DNA of 64,000 bases from Marinobacterium halophilum (GTDB lineage: Bacteria; Pseudomonadota; Gammaproteobacteria; Pseudomonadales; Balneatricaceae): assembly GCF_003014615.1 (NCBI RefSeq), contig NZ_PYGI01000017.1, positions 40,957 to 104,956 of the forward strand, in the 5' to 3' direction. This document shows positions 50,803-60,465 of the stretch, piece by piece. Position 1 is the stretch's first letter, and each line of letters starts with the position of its first letter. Position numbers and translations under genes: made by a program. The notes below the pieces were generated by a model that saw only the letters and a list, made by a program, of their open reading frames with translations, did no database searches and had not been told where the DNA came from.

Positions 50803-52023
50803 TCAGGTACGGGAGAAACCGAACAGGGGGCGCAGCCAGGTACCGACAAAGCTGCCGGCAAATGCCGCGACCAGCCAGAGCCAGCCGTGCAGACTGCCGG
50901 ACGCGATACCGCCAAAGTAGGCACCAATGTTGCAGCCGAATGCGATGGTGGCACCGTACCCCAGCATCAGGCCGCCGATGATGGCCGCCAGCCACTGCAA
51001 TACGGGCATTTTCCAGCTCAGAGAGAAGCGCCCGGCGAGGGTTGCGGCCATCAATGCACCGAGGATAACGCCAATATTCATCAGGCTGGCGCTGTCTTCC
51101 AGAATGCCGCCCATCAATGCGGTGTCACGCCCGGGCATTAGCCAGTAGCCCCAGAAATCGACATCCAGCCCGAGGTTCATCGCTTCCGCAGCCTTGGCAC
51201 CCCAAAGTGGGTAACCCAATGCAACGGCCCAGGGACGACCGATCAGCGCCAGAGTAGCGAAGTTGAGCACGGCAAGGGCAACCGCTCCCCAGATGAAGGG
51301 CCAGGGACCGGACAGCAGGCGTCGAGACCAGGGTTGATCGCTGCCGTTATCATCACGTTCCAGTTCACCGTGACGGCGTTTCTCGAGGTGGCGAGTCAGT
51401 CCGGCAATGGCGGCAAATACCAGCAAATTCAATATGATGGCAGGTACAACACCCATCATGTCGATCAGGCCTACCGGTGCCAGCGATGGTTGTGTTGTCC
51501 ACCATTCGTAATCACGGGTGGCCCAGAGCGCACCTGCGGCAAAGCCAATCATGCTCGGGATGGCGCGCAGCTGGCCACCGCCGGCGTGATACAGATTGCC
51601 TGAGGCACAGCCGTTACCGATCTGCATGCCGATGCCGAAGATGAAGGCGCCAAACAGTACCGATACACTCAACGGGCGGACGAAACCGTTTACCGGCTGG
51701 CCGAACAGTTCACCGGCAGACAGCGCGGGGAAAAACAGGCAGACAGCAACTGCCAGCATCAGCATCTGTGCGCGGATAGCCTTGCCACGACCGGTGGTGA
51801 TAAAGGTGCGCCAGGCCGTCGTAAAGCCGAAAGATGCGTGGTACAGGGTGATCCCCAACGCGGCACCGAGCAGCAGCACCAGACTGGCGTGGCTGTCCTG
51901 AGCATTGAACAGATAGCCGGTCAGGCCAGCGGTCAGCAGGATTGAGAGTGCCAGTGCGAAAGGTTGACGGCTGGGCGCAGGCAGTGGCGCTGAAATTGTG
52001 GAAACGTGTTGCAGGGAGGTCAT
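50803..52023 (-). CDS. YeeE/YedE-family thiosulfate-type transporter
   Basis: 406 residues, about ten to twelve hydrophobic segments. The two conserved Cys-containing pore motifs are present: QIGNGCASGNLYHAGGG and IAFGCNIGAYFGGIASGSLHGW. In characterised YeeE (TsuA) these cysteines pass thiosulfate inward. Length and duplicated halves fit. A TusA-like partner (YeeD) is not seen next to it. Probably supplies sulfur for cysteine synthesis or oxidation. Confidence 0.9.
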   Translation of the reverse strand: MTSLQHVSTISAPLPAPSRQPFALALSILLTAGLTGYLFNAQDSHASLVLLLGAALGITLYHASFGFTTAWRTFITTGRGKAIRAQMLMLAVAVCLFFPALSAGELFGQPVNGFVRPLSVSVLFGAFIFGIGMQIGNGCASGNLYHAGGGQLRAIPSMIGFAAGALWATRDYEWWTTQPSLAPVGLIDMMGVVPAIILNLLVFAAIAGLTRHLEKRRHGELERDDNGSDQPWSRRLLSGPWPFIWGAVALAVLNFATLALIGRPWAVALGYPLWGAKAAEAMNLGLDVDFWGYWLMPGRDTALMGGILEDSASLMNIGVILGALMAATLAGRFSLSWKMPVLQWLAAIIGGLMLGYGATIAFGCNIGAYFGGIASGSLHGWLWLVAAFAGSFVGTWLRPLFGFSRT

Positions 52024-52116
52024 CGTTCAACCGGTGTCTGATTAAAAGATGAGCAGTTTAGCGTCAGCTAAAGAATAGTTCTAAGAATATAATCGTTTTG
52101 TTTATGTCTTTTGGTT

Positions 52117-52148
52117 ATATACCGGAGTGCTTGCACACTCCGGTATAT
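52117..52148. repeat. Perfect 13-bp inverted repeat between the YeeE and Sel1 genes
   Basis: ATATACCGGAGTG / CACTCCGGTATAT with a 6-base loop. It lies downstream of the Sel1 gene and about 94 bases upstream of the YeeE start on the same strand. No T-run; either a terminator of unusual form or an operator for the transporter gene. Confidence 0.6.
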
Positions 52149-52158
52149 AAAAGGCGGG

Positions 52159-52965
52159 TTACTGGAACGGTGTAACGTATTGCGCCTTGTAGCTTTCGGC
52201 CAGTGTCTTGGCTTCCTGCAATTCGGTCTCATTCAGTTTCAGCAGCAGGCGGGTTTCGATGGTAGCGGCGGTGCTGTTGCCCAGCGCTGCGGCATTGTGC
52301 ATCCAGGCGTAGGCAGCGATGTCGGTATCGACACTCTGGTCCTGGCCATGGGCGTTGGAATAAAGTGTGCCGAGGAAGAACATCGAGTCCTGATAACCCT
52401 GCTCGGCAGCTTTGCGATACCAGCTTTCTGCCTCTGCGTAATCCTGAGTGACGCCGGTGCCAAAGTTGTAGCAGCGGCCGAGGTTATGCCAAGCTGCGAC
52501 GATATTCTGTTCGGCGGCTTTGCGATACCACTCGATGGCCGCATCATTATTACGGGTAACGCCGTAGCCGAATTCGTACATTTCACCGATGCGGTTTTGC
52601 GCGCTGCCATCGTTCTGCTCGGCCAGTGGCAACAGGCGGTCGAATTCGACTTTGTATGCCTTGTTCTTCAGCGCACGCAGGCTGTTGACGCTTTCCAGGT
52701 GACCCTGACGGGCGCCCTGCTCATAAAGGCGTCGTGCCTGTTCAGCATCTTGTTCGACACCCCAGCCGTTTTCATACATTTGGCCTTGCAGGTTCAGCGC
52801 ATCCGGATCCTGGTTTTTGACCAATGTTTCCAGTTCGGCCTGTGCCTTGCTGTAATCGCCGGCATCAAAAGCGCGTTTGGCTGTATCGATACTGGCCGCT
52901 GTGGCAGGAGTAATGTGCAGGGTGAACAGCAGCCCGGCGGCCGCAAGCAATGCAGATTTGTTCAT
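52159..52965 (-). CDS. Secreted Sel1-repeat protein
   Basis: 268 residues from ATG 52965 (AAGG 9 bases upstream; ATG 52974 lacks such spacing). Signal peptide to about TPATA|A. Then Sel1-like TPR repeats: AKRAFDAGDYSKAQAELETL, YENGWGVEQDAEQARRLYEQGA, YEFGYGVTRNNDAAIEWYRKAA, YNFGTGVTQDYAEAESWYRKAA and a last one with AYAWMHNAAALG. Such proteins are periplasmic or outer-membrane scaffolds for protein interactions. No specific role can be read. Confidence 0.92.
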   Translation of the reverse strand: MNKSALLAAAGLLFTLHITPATAASIDTAKRAFDAGDYSKAQAELETLVKNQDPDALNLQGQMYENGWGVEQDAEQARRLYEQGARQGHLESVNSLRALKNKAYKVEFDRLLPLAEQNDGSAQNRIGEMYEFGYGVTRNNDAAIEWYRKAAEQNIVAAWHNLGRCYNFGTGVTQDYAEAESWYRKAAEQGYQDSMFFLGTLYSNAHGQDQSVDTDIAAYAWMHNAAALGNSTAATIETRLLLKLNETELQEAKTLAESYKAQYVTPFQ

Positions 52966-53212
52966 GTAAGCCATGCCTTAGTCATCATGTTGATGCATTC
53001 AGGAAGTCGTTCACGACGGCTTCCGCCGAAAAGTGTTAAAGCCAGAACAGTAATGGTTGTCGCGAGGGGACTGCTGCCGTCATAATGTAAATTATGTCCC
53101 CCGCAAGCGACGCCCTATGTCAATAAGGCGATTCTAATATGCTATTGTACAGGAAAAGTATGCAGCGCGGCACCCGTCGCAATGATCTCCTGTGCCGTCA
53201 AGGAATGCATGT

Positions 53213-54841
53213 ATGCTGGCAAATATCTCCATCCGCACCAAGCTGATCATTGCCGCCATTTTACCGATTATCGGTCTGTTGGTGATTGTGATGACATCTC
53301 TAGCCGAGCTGAAACAGGCCAATCTCAATGTTGATAGCCTGTATAGCGATCGTATTGTTCCGCTGGAACAGTTGAAAAACGTGGCAGACCTGTATGCAGT
53401 GAACGTGATTGATACCGTCAACAAAGTCGATAATGGCCTGATTTCGGCCGAAGACGCTTATCGGAATGTCTTGCAGGCGGAACGTGAGGTTGCCACCTAT
53501 TGGCGTGCATACCGCAACACTGACCTGACGCTGAAAGAACAGCAAATAGTCGAAAAGGTTGAGCAGCTGTTCCGCCCGGCGGACGCCGCGATCAACCAGC
53601 TGGAAATGAAACTGCAAGGCATGCGCGGCATCAGCCGTGGTCAGCTGACAGATTTCAATGGCAGCCTGTATGCAGTGATCGATCCGGTCAGTGAACAGGT
53701 CGCCAACCTGGTGACGTTGCAGTTGACAGAAGCGGACCGGATGCGCCAGCAAATGCAGATGAAATACATACAGCAACAGCGCCTGCAGATCGGTCTGGCC
53801 GTGTTGGTAGTGGCACTGCTGGCGCTGATTGGCTGGTACAACTACCGCTCCATCCGTCAGCCGCTGGAGCATTTGCAGGGTATTATGGACCAGGTGGCCA
53901 ACAGTTCCGACCTGCGGGTGCGGGCAGAAGTGAGCGGCGATAATGAGCTGGGCCAGATGGCGGCCAGCTTCAACCACATGCTGGTGCAGGTACAGGACTT
54001 GGTGGGGCGCATTGTCAGCGCCACCTCGCAACTGGCAGCTGCCGCCGAAGAGATGAGCAGCATCAGCAGCCATTCGAGCCAGACGATCAATGCCCAGCGG
54101 GCCGAAGTGGAACAGGTGGCTGCAGCCATGAATGAGATGGTATCCACGGTGCAGGAAGTGGCCAGCAGTGCTGAACACGCCGATCAGGAAGCCCGCGTGA
54201 CTCTGGATGAGTCGCAAGCGGGGGATCAGGTCGTGGCACGTGCATCCGCTTCAACAGCCGAGCTGGTACAGCAGGTGGCACGTGTTGCCGAGCAGATTGC
54301 CGTTGTCGAACAGGACAGTGACAGTATCGGTACGGTCGTGGATGTTATTCGCAGCATTGCCGAACAGACTAACCTGTTGGCGCTGAATGCGGCGATAGAA
54401 GCGGCACGGGCCGGTGATCAGGGACGTGGCTTTGCCGTAGTCGCCGACGAAGTACGTTCGTTGGCGCAGCGTACGCAGCAGTCAACCGCGCAGATTCAAA
54501 CCGTGATCGAGCGTTTGCAGCAGGGCACCCGCAATGCAGTAGAGGCGATGAATGTGAGTCAGGAACGTGCAGCCTTAACGGGTGAGCAGGCGGGCGAGGC
54601 GGGTGATGTATTGCGCCGCATCTCTTCAGCAGTAGGGCGGATCACGGACCTGAATGCCCAGATCGCCAGCGCGTCAGAGGAGCAGAGTAGCGTGGCGGAG
54701 GAGATCAACCGTTCGCTGGTAGCGATCAGTGATAGTGCCCAGGAATCTTCGGCCGGTGCATCACAGACGGAAAGTGCCAGCCATGAGTTGTCACGGCTGG
54801 CGGTAGAGCTGCAGGATGTTGCAGCGCGTTTCCGCGTTTAG
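53213..54841 (+). CDS. Methyl-accepting chemotaxis protein
   Basis: 542 residues from ATG 53213 (AAGGA 8 bases upstream; the GTG at 53192 is unlikely). Helix 1 at about 9-29, a periplasmic four-helix-bundle sensor (30-185, MCP four-helix type), helix 2 at about 190-210, a HAMP domain ([26 protein letters not shown]) and the cytoplasmic signalling domain with the hairpin tip [34 protein letters not shown]. Methylation helices are present. No pentapeptide for CheR at the C-terminus (ends AARFRV). The ligand is unknown. Confidence 0.96.
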   Translation: MLANISIRTKLIIAAILPIIGLLVIVMTSLAELKQANLNVDSLYSDRIVPLEQLKNVADLYAVNVIDTVNKVDNGLISAEDAYRNVLQAEREVATYWRAYRNTDLTLKEQQIVEKVEQLFRPADAAINQLEMKLQGMRGISRGQLTDFNGSLYAVIDPVSEQVANLVTLQLTEADRMRQQMQMKYIQQQRLQIGLAVLVVALLALIGWYNYRSIRQPLEHLQGIMDQVANSSDLRVRAEVSGDNELGQMAASFNHMLVQVQDLVGRIVSATSQLAAAAEEMSSISSHSSQTINAQRAEVEQVAAAMNEMVSTVQEVASSAEHADQEARVTLDESQAGDQVVARASASTAELVQQVARVAEQIAVVEQDSDSIGTVVDVIRSIAEQTNLLALNAAIEAARAGDQGRGFAVVADEVRSLAQRTQQSTAQIQTVIERLQQGTRNAVEAMNVSQERAALTGEQAGEAGDVLRRISSAVGRITDLNAQIASASEEQSSVAEEINRSLVAISDSAQESSAGASQTESASHELSRLAVELQDVAARFRV

Positions 54842-54858
54842 CCTGGCGTCGGTGTTGC

Positions 54859-55257
54859 TCAGTCCTTGCGCTGCGGGCTGAGCAGCTCGATCATGTAGCC
54901 ATCCGGGTCCTTGACGAACGCGAGGATGGTGCCGGAATTGCTGTTTTTCATCGGTCCGGCTTCACGAACGACCAGGCCGCCACGGGCTTTTATCTGATCA
55001 CACGCGGCATAGACATCGTCAACTTCAATGGCGATGTGGCCGTAGCCGGTGCCCAGCTCGTAGGCATCCGTTTCCCAGTTGTGGGTCAGTTCCAGTACGG
55101 TGTTCTCGGCTTCGTCGCCATAGCCGACAAATGCGAGCGTAAACTTGCCTTCCGGATAATCCTTGCGCCGCAGCAGGCGCATACCCAACACGTCAGTGTA
55201 AAACGCCAGGGATTTGTCCAGGTCTGATACCCGGTACATGGTGTGCAACATGCGCAT
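54859..55257 (-). CDS. gloA: Lactoylglutathione lyase (glyoxalase I)
   Basis: 132 residues. GloA converts the methylglyoxal-glutathione hemithioacetal to lactoylglutathione. Metal ligands: His5 in [10 protein letters not shown], Glu in [10 protein letters not shown], His in GYGHIAIEV, Glu in GYMIELLSP. Length and lack of the long inserts fit the Ni-dependent bacterial type. Convergent with the chemoreceptor. Confidence 0.96.
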   Translation of the reverse strand: MRMLHTMYRVSDLDKSLAFYTDVLGMRLLRRKDYPEGKFTLAFVGYGDEAENTVLELTHNWETDAYELGTGYGHIAIEVDDVYAACDQIKARGGLVVREAGPMKNSNSGTILAFVKDPDGYMIELLSPQRKD

Positions 55258-55382
55258 GGAAATACCTCGTCAATAATGTCAAAACATGATGTGCATCGCA
55301 GCTCTTGCAGAATCTGCTTGCGGCTTTCAGTCTACAATGATTAATTGGAAGTATTAATAACAATAGCCAAGGGGGCACACCC

Positions 55383-55712
55383 ATGTTTCAGGATATGACC
55401 AAGCAGTTCAATGAATCGATGGCTCCATTCCGCGAGTTGGTTAATATTCAGACCAAAATGCTGGAGGAGCTGACCCGTCAGCAGATGGAATGCACCAAAG
55501 CCTGTCTGGATGCGACGATGCAGCAGTCCAGCGAATTGCAGAAGTGCAAAAGCCCCAATGATTTGATCGAGCTGCAGCAGGCCTATGCCAAAGAGCTGGA
55601 AGCTACGCTCAAGGCGGCTAACGAGCAGAATTTGAAAGCGCTGACCGAAGCACAGAAGGCGATGCAACAACTGGCCCAAGGTTCGCTTGAGGCCTTTAGC
55701 GCCAAGAAGTAA
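55383..55712 (+). CDS. Phasin-like protein
   Basis: 109 residues, all helical, no signal or span. Start MFQDMTKQFNESMAPFRELVNIQTKMLEEL, then TRQQMECTKACLDATMQQSSEL and a QQAYAKELEATLKAANEQNLKAL segment: amphipathic helices with the spacing of phasin_2 proteins that coat polyhydroxyalkanoate granules. No PHA synthase is in the window, so the granule role is inferred. An intrinsic terminator follows. Confidence 0.72.
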   Translation: MFQDMTKQFNESMAPFRELVNIQTKMLEELTRQQMECTKACLDATMQQSSELQKCKSPNDLIELQQAYAKELEATLKAANEQNLKALTEAQKAMQQLAQGSLEAFSAKK

Positions 55713-55737
55713 AGTTGCACCTCAAGCAGGTACTCGA

Positions 55738-55760
55738 AGCAGCCCGTGTGGCTGCTTTTT
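55738..55760 (+). terminator. Rho-independent terminator after the phasin-like gene
   Basis: AGCAGCC-CGTGT-GGCTGCT followed by TTTTG, 26 bases past the stop and 24 bases before the flavodoxin start. Confidence 0.85.
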
Positions 55761-55783
55761 GTTTATTTGATGAGAAGGAATCC

Positions 55784-56299
55784 ATGGCCGCCAAAATTGG
55801 TTTGTTTTATGCCAGCACGACCGGAAACACAGAGCAGATCGCTGATCAGATTGCGGCGATGCTGCCCGCGCGTATCAGTTTGCATGACATTGCGGTGGAG
55901 GGCGTTGCTGCCATGTCGCAGTACAGCTGTTTAATCATGGGCATCCCGACCTGGGATTTTGGTGAGTTGCAGGAAGACTGGGATGAGCACTGGGATGCCT
56001 TGGCGGCGCAGGATCTTGGCGGCAAGCGGGTCGCGTTGTTCGGGCTGGGAGACCAGCTGGGGTATGGTGAGTGGTTCCAGGATGCAATGGGGCTGCTGTA
56101 TCAGCAGCTGCAGACGAGCGGTGCCGAAGTTGTAGTGACGTGGCCGGTTGAGGGATATCAGTTTGAAGCCTCACGGGCATTGGCTGAAGACGGTCGCCAT
56201 TTTGTCGGGCTGGCACTGGATGAAGATGGCCAGCACGGTGAAACCGAAGAGCGTTTGCAAACCTGGCTGCCTCAAGTGGTCACCGCCTTCGACGCCTGA
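55784..56299 (+). CDS. fldB: Flavodoxin FldB
   Basis: 171 residues from ATG 55784. FMN phosphate loop YASTTGNTEQIAD (residues 10-22), flavin-stacking loops around IPTWDFGELQEDW and GLGDQLGYGEWFQDA. The wording follows E. coli FldB (a long-chain flavodoxin) throughout. It carries electrons from ferredoxin/flavodoxin-NADP reductase to reductases. The last 28 bases overlap the convergent MFS gene. Confidence 0.92.
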   Translation: MAAKIGLFYASTTGNTEQIADQIAAMLPARISLHDIAVEGVAAMSQYSCLIMGIPTWDFGELQEDWDEHWDALAAQDLGGKRVALFGLGDQLGYGEWFQDAMGLLYQQLQTSGAEVVVTWPVEGYQFEASRALAEDGRHFVGLALDEDGQHGETEERLQTWLPQVVTAFDA

Positions 56300-57501
56300 G
56301 TACGGATTCGACACCCCAGATACCAGATCAGGCTGGCCGCCTGAAGTGCGGTCGCGCATCCCAGCGCGAGCCGGTAAGCCTCAGGCGGATAGTCGTTGCT
56401 GCTGCCGGATGGCCAGAAGCCGATAATCACCCCCATTCCCCACTGCACCAGAAAGGCCCCCAGAAAAATCCCCAGATTGAGGCTGGTGCTGACGCGAGCA
56501 CTGATGCTGACCGGGAACTGCTGTGCCAGGCCGGCAAACATCAGTGTACCGGAGGTGCCGAAGAAGCCGAATGCAGCCCAGGCAATGGGGCTGGCATGTT
56601 CGGGGTGCCACTGAATCCACAACAATGACAGCAGGAAGCACAGCATGCCACTGAAGCTGACGCTCTGGGTGCTGATCCCGAATCGATTTAGCCAGCCGGC
56701 AATCAGGCCGAGCCCCAAAAAGCCGGCTACCATGCTGGCTGCCGAAATGAACAGCAGGTCGGCGGCAGCCTGTCCGGAAAGGTGATTGACTTGTTGCAGC
56801 CACAACCCCGCCCAAAGTGACTGGGTGGCGATAAACACCGATTGTGACAGCATGCTGGCGGGTGCCAGTTGATAGAAGGCGGGCGTGCGCACCACGGTCA
56901 GTGTCTGGCGCAGCTGGGTACCGACGCTGTGTATGTGTGGCGGCGTTTGGCGGCGCGGGACCATGCTGAACACCAGCAATGCAATCAGCACGCTCAACAC
57001 GGCCAGGGCCAGAAACAGGCCGCGCCAATCAGTGAACTGTAGCAGCCATTCGACAGGCGCGGTTGCGGTCAGAGCCCCCAGTCCGCCACTGGTCAGTTGC
57101 AGGCCGTTGATCAGCGGCAGTTGTTCGGTCTTCAACCAGTTGGCGTAACACTTGAAGGCGGCCATCAGGCACGCGGACACGCCGATGCCAATCAGCCCGC
57201 GCCCTGCCCAAAGCATCAGGCTGCTCTCCGCCAAGGCGAATATCAGGCTGCCAATAGCTGCAAACAGTAACAGCGATGCGGCTACCGTACGGGTTTGATA
57301 GCGGTCGAGCAGGATTCCGAGCGGGATCTGGCATGCGGCAAATGTCAGAAAGTAGGCGCTGGAAATCAGCCCCAGAGTCGAACTGTCCAATGACAGTTCG
57401 CGCATGATATCGGGTGCCACCACCGCATTGATGACACGGAAGACATAGGAGAGCCAGTAGCCCAGCGCAAAGGGTATTAGCAGGCGCACGATCAATGGCA
57501 T
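56272..57501 (-). CDS. MFS transporter
   Basis: 409 residues, twelve hydrophobic segments. MFS motifs: ILLDRYQTRTVAASLL (motif A between helices 2 and 3), RGLIGIGVSACLMAAFK (helix 4). The start LLIPFALGYWLSYVFRVINAVVAPDIMRELSL resembles nitrate/cyanate- or hexuronate-type permeases that take organic anions. Substrate unknown. It overlaps fldB tail to tail by 28 bases. Confidence 0.9.
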   Translation of the reverse strand: MPLIVRLLIPFALGYWLSYVFRVINAVVAPDIMRELSLDSSTLGLISSAYFLTFAACQIPLGILLDRYQTRTVAASLLLFAAIGSLIFALAESSLMLWAGRGLIGIGVSACLMAAFKCYANWLKTEQLPLINGLQLTSGGLGALTATAPVEWLLQFTDWRGLFLALAVLSVLIALLVFSMVPRRQTPPHIHSVGTQLRQTLTVVRTPAFYQLAPASMLSQSVFIATQSLWAGLWLQQVNHLSGQAAADLLFISAASMVAGFLGLGLIAGWLNRFGISTQSVSFSGMLCFLLSLLWIQWHPEHASPIAWAAFGFFGTSGTLMFAGLAQQFPVSISARVSTSLNLGIFLGAFLVQWGMGVIIGFWPSGSSNDYPPEAYRLALGCATALQAASLIWYLGCRIRTQASKAVTT

Positions 57502-57661
57502 GGAACTTTGCTTCCTTGTCAGAGCCAGAGTGAAAGCCTACATTAGACCGGATTTTACCAGTTTGGGACAGGCTATGAGCATTTCGAAACCGGGATTGAA
57601 TCCTAGATTCAGTATGTTCTAATATGTCTTACGTCTGACTTATCAAGAAAGGGAAAACACC

Positions 57662-58105
57662 ATGAAAAAAATTGCTGCACTGGGACTGGCGGGTATTCTG
57701 ACAGCGGCCAGCACGGCTGCGATCGCGGTTGAACCGGAAGATGCGATCAACTATCGTCAGGGTGCCTTCAGCGCCATGGCATGGCACTTCGGCACCATGG
57801 GTGCGATGGTGAAGGGAAAGATGGACTATGATGCAGAGGATTTCAGCCGTCGTGCCGAAATCGTCGCGCAGCTGAGTAAACTGCCGATGGAAGGCTTTAT
57901 TCCGGGCAGCTACACCGGTGAGACTGATGCCCTGCCAGCCATTGAGCAGGAATGGGACAAGTTTGAAGGCGGCATGAATACGCTGATTGAGAACACGGCG
58001 GTACTAGCGGAAGTAGCCAAGTCCGGTGATATGGACCAGATCAAGCCGGCATTTGGTGAAGTGGGCAAAACCTGCAAGGGTTGCCACGATAACTTCAAGG
58101 ACTGA
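57662..58105 (+). CDS. Cytochrome c'
   Basis: 147 residues. Signal peptide to residue 22 (AIA|VEPED), then a four-helix bundle with the haem motif CKGCH at residues 138-142 close to the C-terminus (KTCKGCHDNFKD). The N-terminal YRQGAFSAMAWHFGTMGAMVKGK is the family helix A. Cytochromes c' bind NO or CO and protect against nitrosative stress; electron transfer is also discussed. AAGGGAA lies before the ATG. A strong terminator follows, then a convergent cytochrome b gene. Confidence 0.95.
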   Translation: MKKIAALGLAGILTAASTAAIAVEPEDAINYRQGAFSAMAWHFGTMGAMVKGKMDYDAEDFSRRAEIVAQLSKLPMEGFIPGSYTGETDALPAIEQEWDKFEGGMNTLIENTAVLAEVAKSGDMDQIKPAFGEVGKTCKGCHDNFKD

Positions 58106-58137
58106 TCATTTCCATATATGTACAGGGAATGATTGAG

Positions 58138-58163
58138 AAAAGGGCGCTGTCAGCGCCCTTTTT
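58138..58163. terminator. Bidirectional terminator between cytochrome c' and cytochrome b genes
   Basis: AAAAGGGCGCT-GTC-AGCGCCCTTTTT: 7-bp GC stem flanked by A-run and T-run, so it works on both strands. Confidence 0.92.
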
Positions 58164-58183
58164 CGTTGCTGCTGTTGAAGTAC

Positions 58184-58861
58184 TTAGAGCAGGTTGAGCA
58201 GGCTCCAGATGGCAGCGGCTGACAGGCCGGCCAAACCGACTCCACGTACAAAGGGAACGAAAGGCCGGTGCGGTGTCTGTTCTGCTACCGGTTTGCGTCC
58301 ATGCAGCATCGCTTGCACCAGTTTTTCGCCCTTGAATACCTGATGGACGATCACGCCGATCAGGTGCAGGCCGATAGCGATCAGCAGGCCATCGAAAATC
58401 AGTTTGTGCCAGCGGGTGATTTCCACGCTGAGGTCATAGCTGACCAGATGAACCAGTGGCCCCTCGGTGAAAATCTCGTCGTTGGCAAACAAGCCTGTAC
58501 CGGCCTGCGCGGCACTGAGCAGCAGCAGTGCCAGCACCATCCACCCGCCCAGCGGGTTATGGCCGATATGGTGCGGCTCTTTCTGTTTGGCCAGTTGGGC
58601 ACCGTAACGCAGAGTATGTACCGGTGAGCGTACAAACTCGCTGAAACGGGCATAATGGCTGCCGGCAAAGCCCCAGAGCAGGCGGAACAGTACCAGCCCC
58701 AAAACGGTATAGCCGGCATACATGTGCCACTGCATCCAGTTGCCGCCCTGTTCGCCACTCCACCAGGCAAACAGGATGCTGGCAGCAAGCGACCAGTGAA
58801 ACAAGCGCACAAACACATCCCAGACGGGGGTTGGTTCAATGCTTACAGAGTGTTGGGTCAT
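58184..58861 (-). CDS. Di-haem cytochrome b561/b6-type membrane protein
   Basis: 225 residues from ATG 58861, one base after the nhaD stop, so translation is coupled (GTG 58873 is an alternative). Four main helices with His pairs: VWDVFVRLFHWSLAAS, WHMYAGYTVLGLVLFRLLWG, and WHKLIFDGLLIAIGLHLIGVIVHQV. This is the Ni-hydrogenase/cytochrome b561 domain that passes electrons between quinone and periplasmic c-type cytochromes. With cytochrome c' encoded opposite it, a redox pair is possible. The cotranscription with an ion antiporter is unusual. Confidence 0.9.
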   Translation of the reverse strand: MTQHSVSIEPTPVWDVFVRLFHWSLAASILFAWWSGEQGGNWMQWHMYAGYTVLGLVLFRLLWGFAGSHYARFSEFVRSPVHTLRYGAQLAKQKEPHHIGHNPLGGWMVLALLLLSAAQAGTGLFANDEIFTEGPLVHLVSYDLSVEITRWHKLIFDGLLIAIGLHLIGVIVHQVFKGEKLVQAMLHGRKPVAEQTPHRPFVPFVRGVGLAGLSAAAIWSLLNLL

Positions 58862-58862
58862 A

Positions 58863-60311
58863 TCAGGTTCCACTTAACCAAAGGTGACAGATAAGGCCGG
58901 CGATATAGCCCAGGAGGATCGCCCAGCTCCACTTGAGATGGCTGATGAAGGTATAGGTTCCCTGCGCCTGGCCCATCAGTGCAACACCGGCAGCGGAGCC
59001 GATCGACAGTAGTGAACCGCCGGTACCCACGGCCAGAGTGGCCAACAGCCACTGGTCAAGGTCCATGCCGGGGTCCATGGCCAGTACGGCAAACATGATC
59101 GGAATATTGTCTACCAGTGCCGAAAGCATGCCGATCAAGGCATTGGCCAGGTCGGGGCCGAGGTTGCCATACAGTAACGTTGACAGGTTGGCGAGGTAAC
59201 CCAATGTGGCCAGGCCGCCAACGCAGAGTACCACTCCGTAGAAAAACATCAGCGTATCCCAGGATTCGCGTTCGACGACCTTGAAAATATCGAAGCGCCG
59301 GACCACTCCCGTGTGGTCGCCATGCATAATGTTGTGACGTGCAGTGTTTTCCGCATGATGGTGGGTGATGTGCCCATGTTCACGGAAAATCGGATCATGC
59401 AGGCTGAGATAATAGCCATAGATCTTGAGTGCTCCCAGGCCGGTCATCATGCCCAGTACCGGCGGCAGATGCAGCAGGCTGTGGACAAGTACAGAAAATG
59501 CAATGGTGGCCAGAAACATCAGTATTACCGTGACACCGCCGGTTTTCATACGCTGATGACGCTGCCCGCTACCTGGACGGCAGTGTTCCACGGTCAGACT
59601 CATCAACAGCGCCGGAACCAGCCAGTTGATCAGTGAGGGCAGCAGCAGGCGGAAAAAATCGACAAATTCGACCAGACCCTGCTGCCAGACCATCAGGGTA
59701 GTAATGTCACCAAAGGGGCTGAAAGCGCCACCGGCGTTGGCGGCGACTACCACATTGATACAGCCGACCGAAATGAAACGGTAGTTGTGTTCACCGACGG
59801 CGAGTACGACAGCGCCCATCAGTAGCGCGGTCGAAAGATTGTCGGCAATAGGGGAAATGATGAATGTCAGGCCACCTGTAACCCAGTAAATGGTGCGCAG
59901 CGAGTAGTCCCGTGACACCAGCCAGGTGCGCAGCGCGGCGAAGACGCGCCGTTCCTCCATCATATTGACGAAGGTCATCGCCGCCAGCAGGAACAGGAAC
60001 AGCTCGGCATAGTCTAGAATATAGTGCCTGAGGGCGATGCCGGCGGTATGCTGATCGCCGTGCTGTTGGTAGGCCAGGGCAACCACGACCCAGATCAGAC
60101 CGGCCGCGACAATCACCGGTTTGGATTTGCGCAGGGCCAGCCGTTCTTCAAGGACAACGAAGACATAGCTGAGAGTGAAAATCAGCAGCGCGAGGTAGCC
60201 ATATACGCTGGCAGTCAGGTTCAGCGGGGTTGTAGCGGTATCGGTCATGGCCCAGACGGCTTCCGTGCCGGAACACAGCAAACCGACAGCGAGGGCTGGA
60301 ATCCATTTCAT
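58863..60311 (-). CDS. nhaD: Na+/H+ antiporter NhaD
   Basis: 482 residues, signal-like first helix then about twelve spans. Conserved family pieces: FLFLLAAMTFVNMMEERRVF, SPIADNLSTALLMGAVVLAV, NVVVAANAGGAFSPFGDITTLMVW (the ion-site region of the NhaD/ArsB superfamily) and ALVDNIPIMFAVLAM. A central His-rich loop (GHITHHHAENTARHN) is variable. It expels Na+ in exchange for protons and is typical of marine and halotolerant bacteria. The cytochrome b gene follows in the same transcript. Confidence 0.94.
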   Translation of the reverse strand: MKWIPALAVGLLCSGTEAVWAMTDTATTPLNLTASVYGYLALLIFTLSYVFVVLEERLALRKSKPVIVAAGLIWVVVALAYQQHGDQHTAGIALRHYILDYAELFLFLLAAMTFVNMMEERRVFAALRTWLVSRDYSLRTIYWVTGGLTFIISPIADNLSTALLMGAVVLAVGEHNYRFISVGCINVVVAANAGGAFSPFGDITTLMVWQQGLVEFVDFFRLLLPSLINWLVPALLMSLTVEHCRPGSGQRHQRMKTGGVTVILMFLATIAFSVLVHSLLHLPPVLGMMTGLGALKIYGYYLSLHDPIFREHGHITHHHAENTARHNIMHGDHTGVVRRFDIFKVVERESWDTLMFFYGVVLCVGGLATLGYLANLSTLLYGNLGPDLANALIGMLSALVDNIPIMFAVLAMDPGMDLDQWLLATLAVGTGGSLLSIGSAAGVALMGQAQGTYTFISHLKWSWAILLGYIAGLICHLWLSGT

Positions 60312-60465
60312 TGCAAAGGCCTGTCGTCAGTCGTGACGCCCATTTTCGCCTAGTGGCATGAACAAGTCGAGTCAGCACGCTTCCTGCTGCACAATCATTC
60401 AAACAAGGCCGAGTATCAGTTAGAATATCCCCCTTTTTTCCAAGCAGCGAGTATCCAGTAGCACG

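Noticed and set aside
53300..54217. 305-codon open frame on the minus strand
   Set aside because: Antisense to the chemoreceptor gene, whose domains are complete.
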